Positions 12,467-25,569 of a stretch of DNA of 64,000 nt are shown one piece after another. The stretch comes from Paramecium octaurelia. Taxonomy: Eukaryota; Ciliophora; Oligohymenophorea; Peniculida; Parameciidae. The translations under genes were made by a program, and so were the position numbers. Where the stretch lies: positions 12,934 to 76,933 of the forward strand of contig CAJJDP010000072.1 in assembly GCA_905182995.1 (NCBI GenBank). Direction: 5' to 3'. Position 1 is the first letter of the stretch. Every line of letters starts with the position of its first letter. The notes below the pieces were generated by a model that worked only from the letters and a program-made list of their open reading frames with translations, did not search any database and was not told the DNA's origin.

Positions 12467-15107
12467 GTATAGACTAATTAGGCTAGCTTTTCTACATTTT
12501 TAAGATCCATTATAAATTAAGGTGACTTTTTTATTACAATTCTTATTATGTAATATAGACAATAAATAATAATTCTGGATTTTAGACTAATAAATTTTAA
12601 GAATTCATGTGAATTTAAACAGTTTTTAGATGAAAGGCTGGTGTTAAATAGATTTTAACCTTGAGAAAAAAATAAGGTCTCAAATTTATTTTAAAATTAA
12701 GAAGTTTGCTTCAAGAAAAGGATCAATTTCTATTTATTCAAAGTAAAATGCAATTTAGAACGATTATTATTCTAAAATAGAATTCACTTCTTGCTCCTCT
12801 ATATTTCTTTTGATTAACTGATAAAATGGAACAGGGTGATAAGACGAATATAGTGAGCAAAACGCTCTAAAAATATTAAAATTCTCCAACTTTTTAATAG
12901 TTATTAAAAGCGACACTAATTTTTGTAAATACAGACCTTTGATTAATGATAACCAAATAACTTCTCAGATCAATTAAAGAATGTGTAAATCAATTAAATT
13001 ATCGGCAAACATGATGATTGTGAAGTAATTTTTTCTTTTACTCATGTCAATTTTTAATTTTCTGTAAAGATTTAATCATTTGATGATGTAGAAAAAAGTG
13101 ACCCTAAGCTGTTTTAAGATTTCGGGCAGTTGAAAGTTAAATTTATAGATAAGTATTTCCCAATATAGTATCTCATAATATCATAAATACTGAATAGAAC
13201 AATTCTTCCATTTTAGGAAAACTAAATGATTTTTAAAATTCGCAAGAAAAAAGATTGTTATAATAAAGAAGACATGATTAAAAGAATTTGTTATCTTAAT
13301 TGTTCGTTATAAACCCCAACTTCCCTTCTTCAAATAAGATATTGTCTTTGATATGTTTGAATGAGAGGAATCATATAGGTTTAAGTATTTTGAAATTTTC
13401 TTTTAATGATATTTCTCTTTAGCTTAGATTGGTATTCAAAATGAAGCAAAAGTATATTACATTTTAATAAGGAGCTTATTCCAAAAATGAATCTTTTAGT
13501 AAAATTTTACCTAATGTTTAAAGACTTTCGAAAACAATGAATCAACGAAAGTTATTATTAAAAAATTGCATATTAATTCATTAAAATGTCTGATTAAACA
13601 ATATTCATCATTGGGTATAACCATAATTTCTAGGGTAAAATTATTATAATTTTTTTCTTAAATTTTATGTTTAATTGCTTGAGCAAATGAATGAACAATT
13701 ATTAATCAAAGAATTTTTGGTTATAACCTCAATTAAGTATCATTTAAGGTTATCCAAAACTCTTGACATAAAGGCACCCATCTAAATAGAACATATTTGA
13801 TCATTTTCACACAATTGAGATCTTTTTTAGGGTATAGAGTAATCATTTTCTTTTTATCGTATTTTTTTAATAAGAGAATATATTTTCTTCAAGACTGTCT
13901 GTTTGATTTTATAAACGCCTTCATTTATATAAAATGTTGATTATCTCTATTTATCAACATTTCATACATAATTCATTCAATCTGTATAATTTTATATGGA
14001 TTTTATTAGAAATTTATGGATTAAATAGTTGTAAATATTGAGATTCACTTTTCTAGAAAATGGAGGTACAAATTTGATAATTATAAATGTGAGTTTAGAC
14101 TTTATACAAAATGTAAAAAGGTTCTATTGGGGATTTATGCAACTTTAAACATTATTGTTTTGAATTAATCATACAAAAGGGAATTATGTAAATTAAGTAT
14201 TTTAATTTAATATATTTTTTACAGCCAAAAGTTATATAAAAAAAAATTTGATGCAAACATCAACCATTCGAATCTGTCATTTTAGATTAAAAATTATCAA
14301 ATGATCTAAGAGTTTTATACAAATCTTTTAGTAATAGAATCCAAATAAAGCAGAGAGTAGATTAGGTATTGCATAAATAAAATTTATAAGTGTTAAAGTG
14401 AAAGGATACTATGAAAAATCAAATCTCATTTTAAATATGTTGAAACTTTTAAAAAATTGCATATGCTTTTAGACAAAGATTGGTGCTATGGCTTGTAAAT
14501 TTGCTTTGGATTTAGTAGGAATGGATAACGGCTTATCTGATTTTGCATTATTATAAAGATTTTTTTTCGAGAATCAGGTTCTTCAATCAAAAACTGATAG
14601 TCTGTTTTTGATAAAAAAATAAAATTGAAAGTGTTAAAAATCCCTGAGGATTGAAATATTAAAATATATCCTAATTGAATCTGTTTAAACTCTAACCTGA
14701 AATCAAGTAACACAAGGAAATAGTTTCATTATTATTGGAAGAGTATCGAAATATCAGAGTTAAATAAATTGGACCATTTAATTTTTAATAACAATATTCT
14801 TATTTAGAATAATTTATTATAAAGTAACTTAATATATTTTATTGTAAATATTAGGTTAAATCATTAATACAGTAAAACATTGCTATTGATGTTTTAACTG
14901 AGAAATTTTGTTGCTTGTGCGGAAGTTTAGTTAATAATTTGATTTTTATTTTTATTCTATATATAAAATGAAAAAATATACACAATTTTACGTGATTTGA
15001 CACTATTATAATTTACGTCAACTCCAAATCTTTACTAAGTGTTTTTTGCCTAAAAAAAATAAATAGAAGCATTTTTGTTTAAATTTATATTAAATAAATT
15101 TTCGATT
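12467..15107. other. 2.6 kb non-coding or decayed sequence
   Basis: No complete gene. Two short stretches look once-coding. On the minus strand, about 13950 to 13740, one frame reads KKIYSLIKKIRQKENDYS and ends VLDNLK before TGA. On the plus strand, about 14035-14410, one frame of roughly 120 codons is free of TGA (FDNYKCEFRLYTKCKK). Neither has a clear start, an intron series or a family I know. The rest is AT-rich filler before the WD40 gene. Confidence 0.4.
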
Positions 15108-17664
15108 ATGGGAAACTCTAGGATATTTCAAAGATCAGAATAATTGTAAAAATTTGAATAAGAAAAAGATTTGTATGAAGTCTTTGCTTCAGTATAAAAC
15201 TTTGACAAATATATTTTCACTGTCTTATTTGAAATCTTGAAAAAAGAAAAGATTGAGGACTCCCTTTAATTTCTTTAAGAAGAGATAAATCAACAGAAAG
15301 TTGAATAATATTTATAACAGAAATAAAATATTTAACAAATAAAGATAGAATGTGGAAAAAAAAATGAAATTTGGAAAATTACTAATTTTCTCAACAAAAT
15401 TAAAGAACATGAATTTAATAAAGCTAATTACTCTCTAGATTAATACAAATAAATTAAAGAAGATCTCATCACAAATATATCAAATAATAACAAGATCATA
15501 GAATTGCTAAAGTTTATAGTTTATCTTACTGCCTTAGATGAGAGATACATATAGTGTGGGTCAAATGCCCTTCATTTATTAGTTGAAATGAAGGCTGATT
15601 TGAAGGAATAATCTTTTGAAAATATTAGAATTAGAGATACATCACTTTTAGGAGCAAATTTAGTGAGGTGCGACTTAAGTGGGTCTGAATTTGAAAATGT
15701 GATTATTAGTGGAATGAATTTGAATGGAGCTAAATTATTTAATTGTAAATGGAGAAATCTAAGAATAAATGAGGTGATGATATTAAATGGTCATACTAGC
15801 TAAGTCAAGTCGGTTTGCTTTTCTCCAGATGGTAAGTCATTAGTTTCTTACAGTAATGATAATTCTATATGTTTCTGGGATATTAGAACAGGAAAAATAA
15901 AATTTGCAATAAAAGGAGAGAAGAATGTAATATCAGCATGCTTCTCGCCTAATGAGACCATTATAGCTTCTTGCAGTGGCAAATTTGTGTATATTTAGAA
16001 TCTTAAAACACGGAAATAAATATAAAAATTCTTCAATCATACTGAAACCGTACATTCAGTCTGTTTCTCTCCTGATGGTACTGCATTAGCATTTGTTAGT
16101 GGAGATAACTCTATCCGTTTATTGGATGTTAAGACAGGTTAATAAAAACTGAATGGTGATGTTCAGACTAGTTTTATTTAAACACTCTGCTTCTCTCCTG
16201 ATGGTACCACATTAGCATCTGGTAGTGTAGACAACTCTATCCGCTTATGGGATGTTAAGACAGGCTAACAAAAAGCAAAATTTGAAAATTAATCGACTTG
16301 TGTTAAATCAGTCTGTTTCTCTCCTGATGGTACCACATTAGCATCTGGTAGTGTAGATAACTCTATCCGTTTATGGAATGTTAGCACGGGATAATAACAA
16401 GCTAAATTAGATGGTCATTCAAATGATGTCATGGCAGTTTGTTTCTCTCCTGATGGTACTACATTAGCATCTGGCAGTAATGATAACTCTATCCGTTTAT
16501 GGGACGTTAACACAGGATAATTAAAACCCAAAGTAGATGGTCATACTTGGATAGTTAATTCAGTCTGTTTCTCTCCTGATGGTTCTACATTAGCATCTGG
16601 TAGTTATGATAACTCGATTCGTTTATGGAATGTTAAGACGGGATAATAAAAGGCTCATTTTAATAGTCGTTCTAGCACAGTTATATCAGTCTGTTTCTCA
16701 TATGATGGTACTATATTAGCATCTGGTTGTTCAGATAATCTTATCCGTTTATGGGAGGTTAAGACAGGATAATAACAAGCCAAATTACATGGTCATACGA
16801 ACCAAGTTAATTCACTCTGTTTCTCCTCTGATGGCACTACATTAGCATCTGGTAGCAATGATAAATCTATCCTTTTATGGAATTTTAAGACAGGATAACT
16901 AAAAGCTAAATTAGATGGTCATTTAAATTACGTCAAGTCAGTTTGTTTCTCTCCTGATGGTACTACAGTAGCATCTGGTAGTTATGATCACTCTATTCGC
17001 TTATGGGATGTTAACACAGGATTATAAAAAGCCAAATTAGATGGTCATTCAAATTATGTCATGTCAATCTGTTTCCCTTCTGATGGTACTACATTAGCGT
17101 CTGGTAGTTCAGATGGCTCGATTCGTTTATGGGATGTTAAAACAGGACAATTAATAGTCAAATTAGATGGTCATTCATCAACAGTTTATTCAATTTGTTA
17201 CTCTCCTGATGGTACTACATTAGCATCTGGTAGTTATGATAAGTCTATCCGCTTATGGGATGTTAAAACAGGATAATAAAAAGCCAAATTAGAAGGTCAT
17301 TCAAATTATGTGATGTCAGTCTGTTTCTCTCCTGATGGTTCTACATTAGCATCTAGCAGTTATGATAACTCTATCCGTTTATGGGATGTTAACACAGGAT
17401 AATATGAAGCCAAATAAGATGGTCACATTCTTGCTTTCCCTCTTGATGGTACTCTTCTAGAAAGTGGTATTTGTGTTTCGTTATTATTTAGTTACCTTTC
17501 CTATTACAATTCTTAGAATTCCCTCAAGTTTCAATTTAGAAGCATAAGGAGCAATAATCCTAAAAGGAATGTTTATAGATTATAATGGATATGATTTAAA
17601 ATCATTATTTAAATTAAAAGGCAGTTTAATTTTAGAGACCTCTGTTGAATAGAAACATAATTGA
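15108..17664 (+). CDS. Pentapeptide-repeat and WD40-repeat protein (about 14 WD repeats)
   Basis: ATG 15108 opens MGNSR, a possible N-myristoylation start. A Glu/Lys-rich helical region of ~170 residues follows, then a short pentapeptide-repeat block ([13 protein letters not shown], about residues 178-225). From about residue 230 to 785 there are about fourteen WD40 repeats of ~42 residues, each with [15 protein letters not shown] and [10 protein letters not shown]. Fourteen repeats fit two seven-bladed propellers. The later repeats are very alike in DNA, spaced by about 126 bp from 16190 to 17400, a sign of recent internal duplication or conversion. A 25-nt intron, 17467-17491, brings the C-terminal region into frame: an [15 protein letters not shown]-type segment and a GYDLKSLFK motif. 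TGA is 17662-17664. The protein is a scaffold; partner unknown. Confidence 0.88.
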
Positions 17665-20600
17665 TAATAATTTAAAAGCATTTAAACATAAAATATATAT
17701 TCAAAATTATTTTATAAATTGAAATTATATGCATTCTTGTAACCTGATAAAACAATTACAAGTATTGGCAGAGAAATTACAGCAACATATTTATAAGTAC
17801 ATAAATAGAACAGGTAAAAAGGATACACAATTAGGTAGACAATGAATAATGATAGAAACAGTATCAAACTTTCTAAGCTTAGATTACGTATTTGTGAGAT
17901 TATAAAGCGATATTAACTTATTGAATAGTAATCTAATCAGTAAAAGAGATTTTTCATAAATGATTAGGAATTATAAAATTAGTTTTTGTGATTTTGGGAT
18001 TAATTACTTATAATAAGAAAATCAAGTGTTATAATAGTAATATTTTTTTTTCAAAATAAAATTCAATTAAAAAAAAAAATCCTGTATTCGTTAAAAATAT
18101 ACAGAAGAATTATTATATATGCGATGAAATTAATTATAATTTAAATAGGTAAATTTACAACTAAAAAGAAGAAAATCAAAAACAAAATATAAAGAGATTC
18201 AACCTTAGGCTATAAATGATCCAGAAAAAAAATGTTGCATAAAATAAATGCTTATGCTTCAGGAAATTCTTTAGATCACATATGTTTTTGAATTATTCTA
18301 CACAATAGCTTCAAAGACCTTAATTAAATGCCATTTTAAATCTAAACCGACTAAGAGGAATGTATGATTAAATATTATTCTATGAAACTAGTTTATATAC
18401 TGAATGAAAAACTTCTACTTAATTAGCTTTTGATAGTTTGATTTTCACCTAGATGTATTAAAAGTGTTGATTCCTACTAAGATACAGGATACTGTTTTTT
18501 TAGAGGCTAGAACCCAATTTTACTCCTCTGTGGAGTACAATTATGGAGGCAGAGGAATTATTATTCATATATCTTAAGTATGACTTCATTACGCTCCAGT
18601 ATGACCTATTTGTAGCAGAAGGAAAGTTCATCATTGTCAAATCTTATCATCTTTATGATAGTAGTAGTAGTTTAATACTATTCAAACTTCTTGAATGTGA
18701 GATAATGTTAATAATTTTGATGCATAAAAGCCACTTCTTAATAATAATCTAGTAACAAGATAATATATATTTATCCTAGATTTGAGATTTATTAGCGATC
18801 CTCATGATATTTAAGTATATGCTAGTGGAAGCTGGACACCAACCATATTATTTTTTAATTTAATAATGGCTGATCTATCATCCTATTTGGACAATCACTT
18901 TGGTATCAACAAGGTATTTAAAGAAACATGAAATAAATTTTACTATTAATTATTCTCATGTCTGTATCGTGAAATTGAATTGTTAATAGAAGATATCTAT
19001 TTTAGTCAGCATACTTCAATAATTAATGGACTGGAGTCTGTTTACATTCATTATAATGATACATAGTTTACAAAGATATATACAGTGATCTTGATAAGTC
19101 GTGGATAAACTAAAATCTTAACCTTAAAGAGGTTTCAAAGAAGAAAATATCAGAAAGAGTTATTTGGCCTATTATATTAGGTTAAATTTTGGGGACAACA
19201 AAATCAACCCATATCTAATATATATGCTTTTAATTACTAATTAATTTATTCTGATTGAGATTTCCAATCAGTTAACTGGTCCTGAATAGCTGAGGGGCAA
19301 ATAAAGTAGATTAGCTTTTCATTATCCTAATTTTTTTTGTTATGTTTCTTTATTGTAACTAGTCATCCTAAGCATATTCCTACAAAACATGTATCTAGGA
19401 AATGGATACTGTATAATTAATTCAATGCCATTTGCCCCAGATGTTATTCAAATCATTGGATATGTTAATAAGGTAGATAGATGAAATTACGTAGCATTTA
19501 TTTTCTAAACGAATTTGCGACCCATTTGAATTTGATATCATTTCTATATAAATAAATATATATGTAATCTACTCATTATATACAAATTCAAATAAATAAT
19601 ATTTATTTTCTTAATAAAAAATTCAAAAATATTAAATTTCCTTCCTTCATTTCATTCATATCTTTAGTTTTCATCTTATAAGTCTATTCTACATTTATTC
19701 TCAATTTTTTATATATATTCTTAGCTCTGGATAAATTTAGTATTTATCATTATAAATCCAAACTTTGACAAGTAACAATAGTAATGTAAAATATTATTAA
19801 AATTATTAATAAATATTTCTCTTCCAAAGAATTTAGGAGTTTGTTGAAAAAAAAAATAATAAATAATTATTTGGAATCATCAAGCGTATCTTTATTATTT
19901 TTAAATAAAATAACAAAATATATGTATATTGGGGTAAACAGAATTTTATTTAATATTCATTTGTATTAACATTTTTGAGTTGAAAAGTCAATCAAGTATT
20001 TTTTATTTTAACATTTAACAAAAATTTTCAAAAGCAAATAACAATTGTTTCTCTCCTTTTCATAAAAAGTGAATATTATGTACTTGTTAAAGGTAAATTT
20101 TTATATTTACAAATATTCAAACTATGAACTCAAAGGAATTCTTCACTAAAAAATATAGATATTTATCGCTAGATCAATCTAAAAATCTAAATACTCTCTT
20201 TGTATTTATTAAATTTGGTATTTGCAAAGGTTATTAATTTATTATCGAAGTAAGCTTTTTTAAAAGTAATTATTTTGATTGAATTTAAAAACACTTTTTC
20301 TTCTATAATTAAATTTACCATTTATTCAATTTGTTTAAAAGTAGTACATCTCTAAGGATTAAATTCAATGAAATGCAGATTTTAGCAACTGAATCGGACT
20401 TCTTTAAGTGATAAAATATTTGATAGCTATATCGCTTTATTTATGTAGTGTGGTCTTTAGATTAGAATATTGGAAAGGCTATAGATTTCATTAGTCCTAC
20501 TAATCCTAGAAACTTATTATTTTCTTTAAGCCAATATATCTAATTTTGCTCTCTATTCATTTTACTTAAGTACTTACTTTTGGTTAATCTAACAAAAATA

Positions 20601-22066
20601 TATACCCATACGCTGATAAAAATGTTGGTTTATCATTCTATGGAACATTAGAATATTACTAATCAGCTGGCCAAACTATACAATCTACTGATTCATTTTT
20701 TATGTTCCAAGCTGTTAAAAGCACATTAAATCCATTAAATTTATATTCGCATAATAATTGAGATATAAGAGATTCCATTTCGGTCTTGGTATAACTAAAT
20801 TATTTCCCATAATAGTATTATAGATTACATACTATAATTTAAAGCACCTTAATTTAGATTATCATACTAAACATAATGTACAATATAAATATTTTATTTC
20901 TTCGTTAAAGAAAACTTCCAAACTAGATTATTTTTGAATATTAGCCCAGTCTCTTATTCTTCTGTTTAAATATTTGTATATTAATCCTTATAATTAATAT
21001 TATAGATTCTTTGTAATTTGCTCAAACTTTATTATTTACAATGATCAAACCCAAATTTCTTAATAAAGATGAAGTTAGTGAATACAAGGAAATGATATTA
21101 ATCATTAATTTGAATTTTAGGTAATAACTAATTTCTTATCATTTATTGTCTCCATAATTAATTTAAGGAATGATAATATCAACTACGTAAGTCTTATATT
21201 TGTCATTTTTTAAATTATGAATATTAAGAAATTAATTATAAGAGCAAATATTTGAATAGAATTGATCGATTATAACTTTGACATCAGACTAATCTTATTT
21301 ATAAACTTTATACATTATCCATAGACCTTTTAAATAATGAGCTAATGGCTGGCTAACTTGCATTGAATATTATGATTTATATATATATTTTTCAAATAGA
21401 AAAATTTCTATATTAGAGTAATGTGGTGACAGCCCAGTATTTTCCATAAATAAATATAAAAATATAAAAAATAGTAATTGGGATTGATTTATTTCTCCAA
21501 TAACGCGCAATTACATATTGAGGTTAATGAGCTTAAAAATATTATTTTTTGAGTATGGATTCTTATAAATCTATTATAAATTAGTTTTGGATTAATGCAC
21601 TCAAGTAGACTCAAGTAACCTTTTATGAATTTTGTGAATGAAGCAACAAAATAATGATTAATAGAAGATAAATTTGTATCTATATCAAATTATACAGAGT
21701 TTAAAATTTGGAAGGAATGTTCTTTAATAATAGTATAAACTACTTCAATAATTTAATTAAATTAAATAATTTAAAATATAATTATTCGCTGAGTCTTTTC
21801 AATTTCAGAAAAAAAATATTCAAATGTATATTAACTAATGATTTTGGTCTCCAAAACTATGAAGCAAGTATTAGTTTTAACTGGTGATTCACATTTAATT
21901 CTAATTTAAAAATTTTGAATTAAAGTATTAATTTTTCGTTTGATTCTGCTATTCAATTTAAAAAAAATAATATGAGAAGGAGGCATTCTGTGATTTTTCA
22001 AAAATAATAAACAATCTTTGATATCGTCCTATCAAATCTATTTGAATGATTAAATTATATTATTTC
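17665..22066 (+). pseudogene. Long degenerate region with scattered exon-like remnants
   Basis: 4.4 kb with no continuous gene. Several plus-strand pieces look once-coding but lie in different frames. At 18500-18730 a piece reads VEYNYGGRGIIIHIS and, in another frame, YDFITLQYDLFVAEGKFIIV. At about 19000-19250 comes SVYIHYNDTQFTKIYTV. At 20430-20790 there are ISPTNPRNLLFSLSQY and, in another frame, VGLSFYGTLEYYQSAG. These could be exons of one or more broken extracellular or membrane protein genes, or a gene whose introns I failed to place. Between them the sequence is very AT-rich with many TGAs, notably 19500-20330 and 20850-22060. I do not recognise the family. Confidence 0.4.
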
Positions 22067-23508
22067 ATGGAAATTTTAAAAAGAGCAGATTTCTTTGGAG
22101 TTCCATTTGTATAAAATATTGATCAACAACAAACAAAATATAAAAGTATTATAGGAGGAATACTAACAATTACAATCTGTGTATTAAGTTTGTCCTATTC
22201 ATTTTGGGTTGCTTATCTTTGGAAAACAAATTAAATGAATCCAAAAATATCCCGTGAGAATTATATATCAGACTACTCTCTGCTCGACTTGAGTGAGGAC
22301 GTAATAAGAGTCTCATATTGGAAAGATTATGAAAACAAGATTGATCCATTTACAAATAATATTTTATTGCCATTAGTAGTTTACGCTAATAACAATTAAT
22401 TGACAGAAGCACAAGTAATACAAAATCATACAACTACATCTTTTGGAGACTTTTATATACCAAATATGAAATTTGGTTTTGCCTATGTTGATAATTAAAT
22501 ATTCACTACAAATGAAATGTATATAGAAGTAGTGTTATGCTAAGAAAAATACTTAAGACCTGATGAAAAATGCGCTTCTCCAGAACTAATAGAAGAATTT
22601 TTTTCTTAAGCAAACAATCTGATATTACTTTAATTTTATTCAACAACTATAGATCCTCGAGATGGATCAAAGCAACGCGGATACTAAGAATATTTTTTAC
22701 AAATCGAGTAATAATATTGCTATTCAGTATATATATTTTTTAAAACAAATTTATTTGAGCTTTAGAAATATTTTTTATTTGGCACATCTGAATATAAGGA
22801 ATATATTGTAGATGCATAAATACAAACTTAAACAAGTTCTTTTGAATATTGTTAAAAAGCATATTAAAATGATGTAATTGGAGCAGTTTTTCTTGGAATG
22901 AAAGGTACTCAAGAAAAAACGATATTGGAGTATCCGCGTTTAGGAGATCTATTAGCAAATATAGGATCTATTGTATCTATATTATTCATGATCAAATACA
23001 TGATTATGTTTTTAAATGAATATTATTTAAATCAAAAGGTATTAAAGGAGCTCATAAGTTTTTATTACCCAGAATTTAAAAAAATAGAACTAAAAAAAAA
23101 TTGGTATGGAAAAATAGTTTAAGTTCATTTCAATCAGATGGAAGTAGATGCAAATAATTTTAGGAAGTTTTTTAATAAAGTATCCAAATAAATGTAATAA
23201 AAGCTAAATTATTTGAATTTATTGTATGAGATATCTAGGTTGTATTTTGTTATTAGATCATCGAAGTTTAGAAATGAATTTTATAAATCTCATTAAATTG
23301 GGATAAAGATTAATTTTCCTTAGTATAAAGATAGCGAGACTCTTGTTAGTTAAAGTCAGAAAAAACTTTTGAAAATAATTGTATCTTAAATGAAGATGAT
23401 GCAGAAATATTATCTTAAGCAAGGAATAATATAGATAAAAATTATGATTTAATTTCAGAAGAGATATATAACGAAGTAGATTATTATTATTTGAATAAGA
23501 TTTCATGA
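22067..23508 (+). CDS. Ciliate membrane protein with one N-terminal and one late transmembrane segment
   Basis: ATG 22067 gives MEILKRADFFGVPFVQNID, then a hydrophobic segment at about residues 27-50 (IGGILTITICVLSLSYSFWV). About 230 mostly polar residues follow, including CQEKYLRPDEKCASP. A second hydrophobic stretch lies near 22950-23010 (LLANIGSIVSILFMI), then a basic tail. The layout suggests a short inner N-terminus, a large extracytoplasmic loop and a cytoplasmic tail. The family seems ciliate-specific; no function is known to me. The end is uncertain. The main frame runs on to TGA 23492-23494 with an unconvincing composition, while a frame one base away reads acidic and protein-like (EEIYNEVDYYYLNKIS) to TGA 23506-23508. 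An unplaced intron or a one-base error in the A-run near 23360 would explain it. Confidence 0.65.
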
Positions 23509-25569
23509 ATTAAATATCAATCATAGTTTTTTTACATAATAAGTCTATTATACATTTCTAATTTTATCAAAGTTAGATGTATATTGTTGTTAAAATAACT
23601 AAGGGAAATTATTGTAAGCCTTCCTATCTGGTTATATTTAAATATAAAATACTATAATTTTTTTGTAAAGTAAATCTCATTCACAAATATAGAATATGTC
23701 CTTCAATCTTCGAAAAGAATTTTAAATTTATGTAATGAAAATTATGAATTGCAAATAATTTCTGAACAAAAGAGGAATCAAAATAAGCACGTCCTTTAAA
23801 TAAAGTTTGAGCTCCTTGCGCAAGTTTTGCTTAGAATTATTTTGATGCCTAATTCTAAATAATTGATAATTTAAGAAGAGAAAATGATTAATAAATTTTC
23901 TTGAAATCCCACAATTTTTTCTATCAAAAATAATTTTGGTTTATTCATATTTGAAATTCACTGTAATTTCTTAACTTATTAGAATTATCTTTTGAGTGAT
24001 ATTTATTCTTGATTTGAGTTATGTAAAAATAGAGTTTACAAAACACTTAGAGAAATTGTTGATAGCAAAGATCAAAAATTATTTTAATTTTCAATAAAAG
24101 AGCGTTTTAATTTAGGCATCGTGATGAAATAAATTCCAAAAGTTTAGTAAAATGCAGAATGACCAATAGTTGCAATAAAATAAATAAAAAGATTCATGGT
24201 TGATGTAATAGCTATTTCTAATGCTTCATAGATTTGAAATGATGAACTAGTAGCTTAAGAATAATTGAAGAATAATTATGAAGATTTAAGCTTGCATCCC
24301 TTCGAATTTACTTAGTATTTCTTCAATCTATAATTTTATAAACTGAATCAAAAGAATTAAAAGATAAACTTTAATATAATATTATTGTCTTATTAATGAT
24401 AAAAGAAACAATGAAAGCACTACAAATTGTACATTTAAGAATTTTCATGTCTGATGATTAAAAAATGAATAATAATACTATGCTAAAATAATGTAAGTGA
24501 TACTAAAGTAATATAATGAAATGGAGGTGTTTGTTAATTACAACTGAAAATAATTTCAATATTTAACTAAATAACAAGAATTATCAGAAATTTCTACTCT
24601 CGGTATAGTTTCTTAGATTATAAATTATTAGGTTAAAAGATCTGATTATATGTTGGAGACTTTAAATTGAACTTCAAAGTCAGAGTAAATTTAATTTTTA
24701 GAAAAAGTAAATTTAGGAAATTTTTACAATGAATTGAGGTCGATAAATTTTATTCTCACCTATTTGTTTGAGAAAAACCTATTGAAGAAACATAAAAAAA
24801 ATATAGATGAGATTAAAGTTAATAAAAACTAATCATTCAATATATAAAATTTAAATTATCCAAACCTAAACCATTTATTATTGATGCTATCTGATCAATC
24901 ATGTTTAATAAATGCGCAATAAAAACTATAAACAATTCATTCCTATTCCTAGCCATTTAAAGATGAAACATGCATTTATGAAATAGATTTAATTTAATCT
25001 GCTTCAATGTATTTTCCTCAGTGAATACATAAGCATCATAACAGGTGAATTAAAGAGCATAATAAAAAACTGAAATATTTAATAATCGAATTTTTAAAAT
25101 TCTATAATAAGTTTCAAGACAAATTTCTAAATAAAGAAATGGACTAAATGTTAAATTAATGCAATTATTCTATTGTACACTTATGCTTCTAATTATTCAC
25201 GTTTACCTTTAAGACCAAAATATTGATTGATTTTTATCCATTTTTCACAATTTATATTAATTACATTCTACATTTGACTTATTTTAAATTTAACAATTTG
25301 TATACTTTAGTCTTTCCCAAAATGAATACTTCATCAGTTACATAAAGGATATGAAAAATTAGTCCAAATTGATAAATGCTAATATGAAAATTAGGAAATG
25401 TTTGGAAAAGTGATTTTCATTTTATACATATTGTTAATGTGATATTTAGGATTCTTATATTGTATGCTAATATATTAACTTATTAAAGTATCTATATCAG
25501 AGGATAATTAATTATTAGTAATATTAATTTTGGCACCAGTATTTCTATATTTTATTTATTATAAATTTA
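23509..25569 (+). pseudogene. Probable decayed membrane-protein gene
   Basis: 2 kb of TGA-rich sequence with protein-like remnants on the plus strand. One, about 24238-24400, reads NNYEDLSLHPFEFTQYFF. Another, about 25395-25560, is two hydrophobic helices (FLYCMLIYQLIKVSIS, then ILILAPVFLYFIYY) with an in-frame TGA between helix halves. No start, no intron series and no continuous frame. Possibly the remains of a relative of a neighbouring membrane-protein gene; the family is not identifiable. The last 40 bases are the short 5' leader of the pseudokinase gene. Confidence 0.35.

Noticed and set aside
16190-17400. Regular ~126-bp repeats considered as a satellite or CRISPR-like array
   Set aside because: They are in-frame WD40 units of a protein gene.
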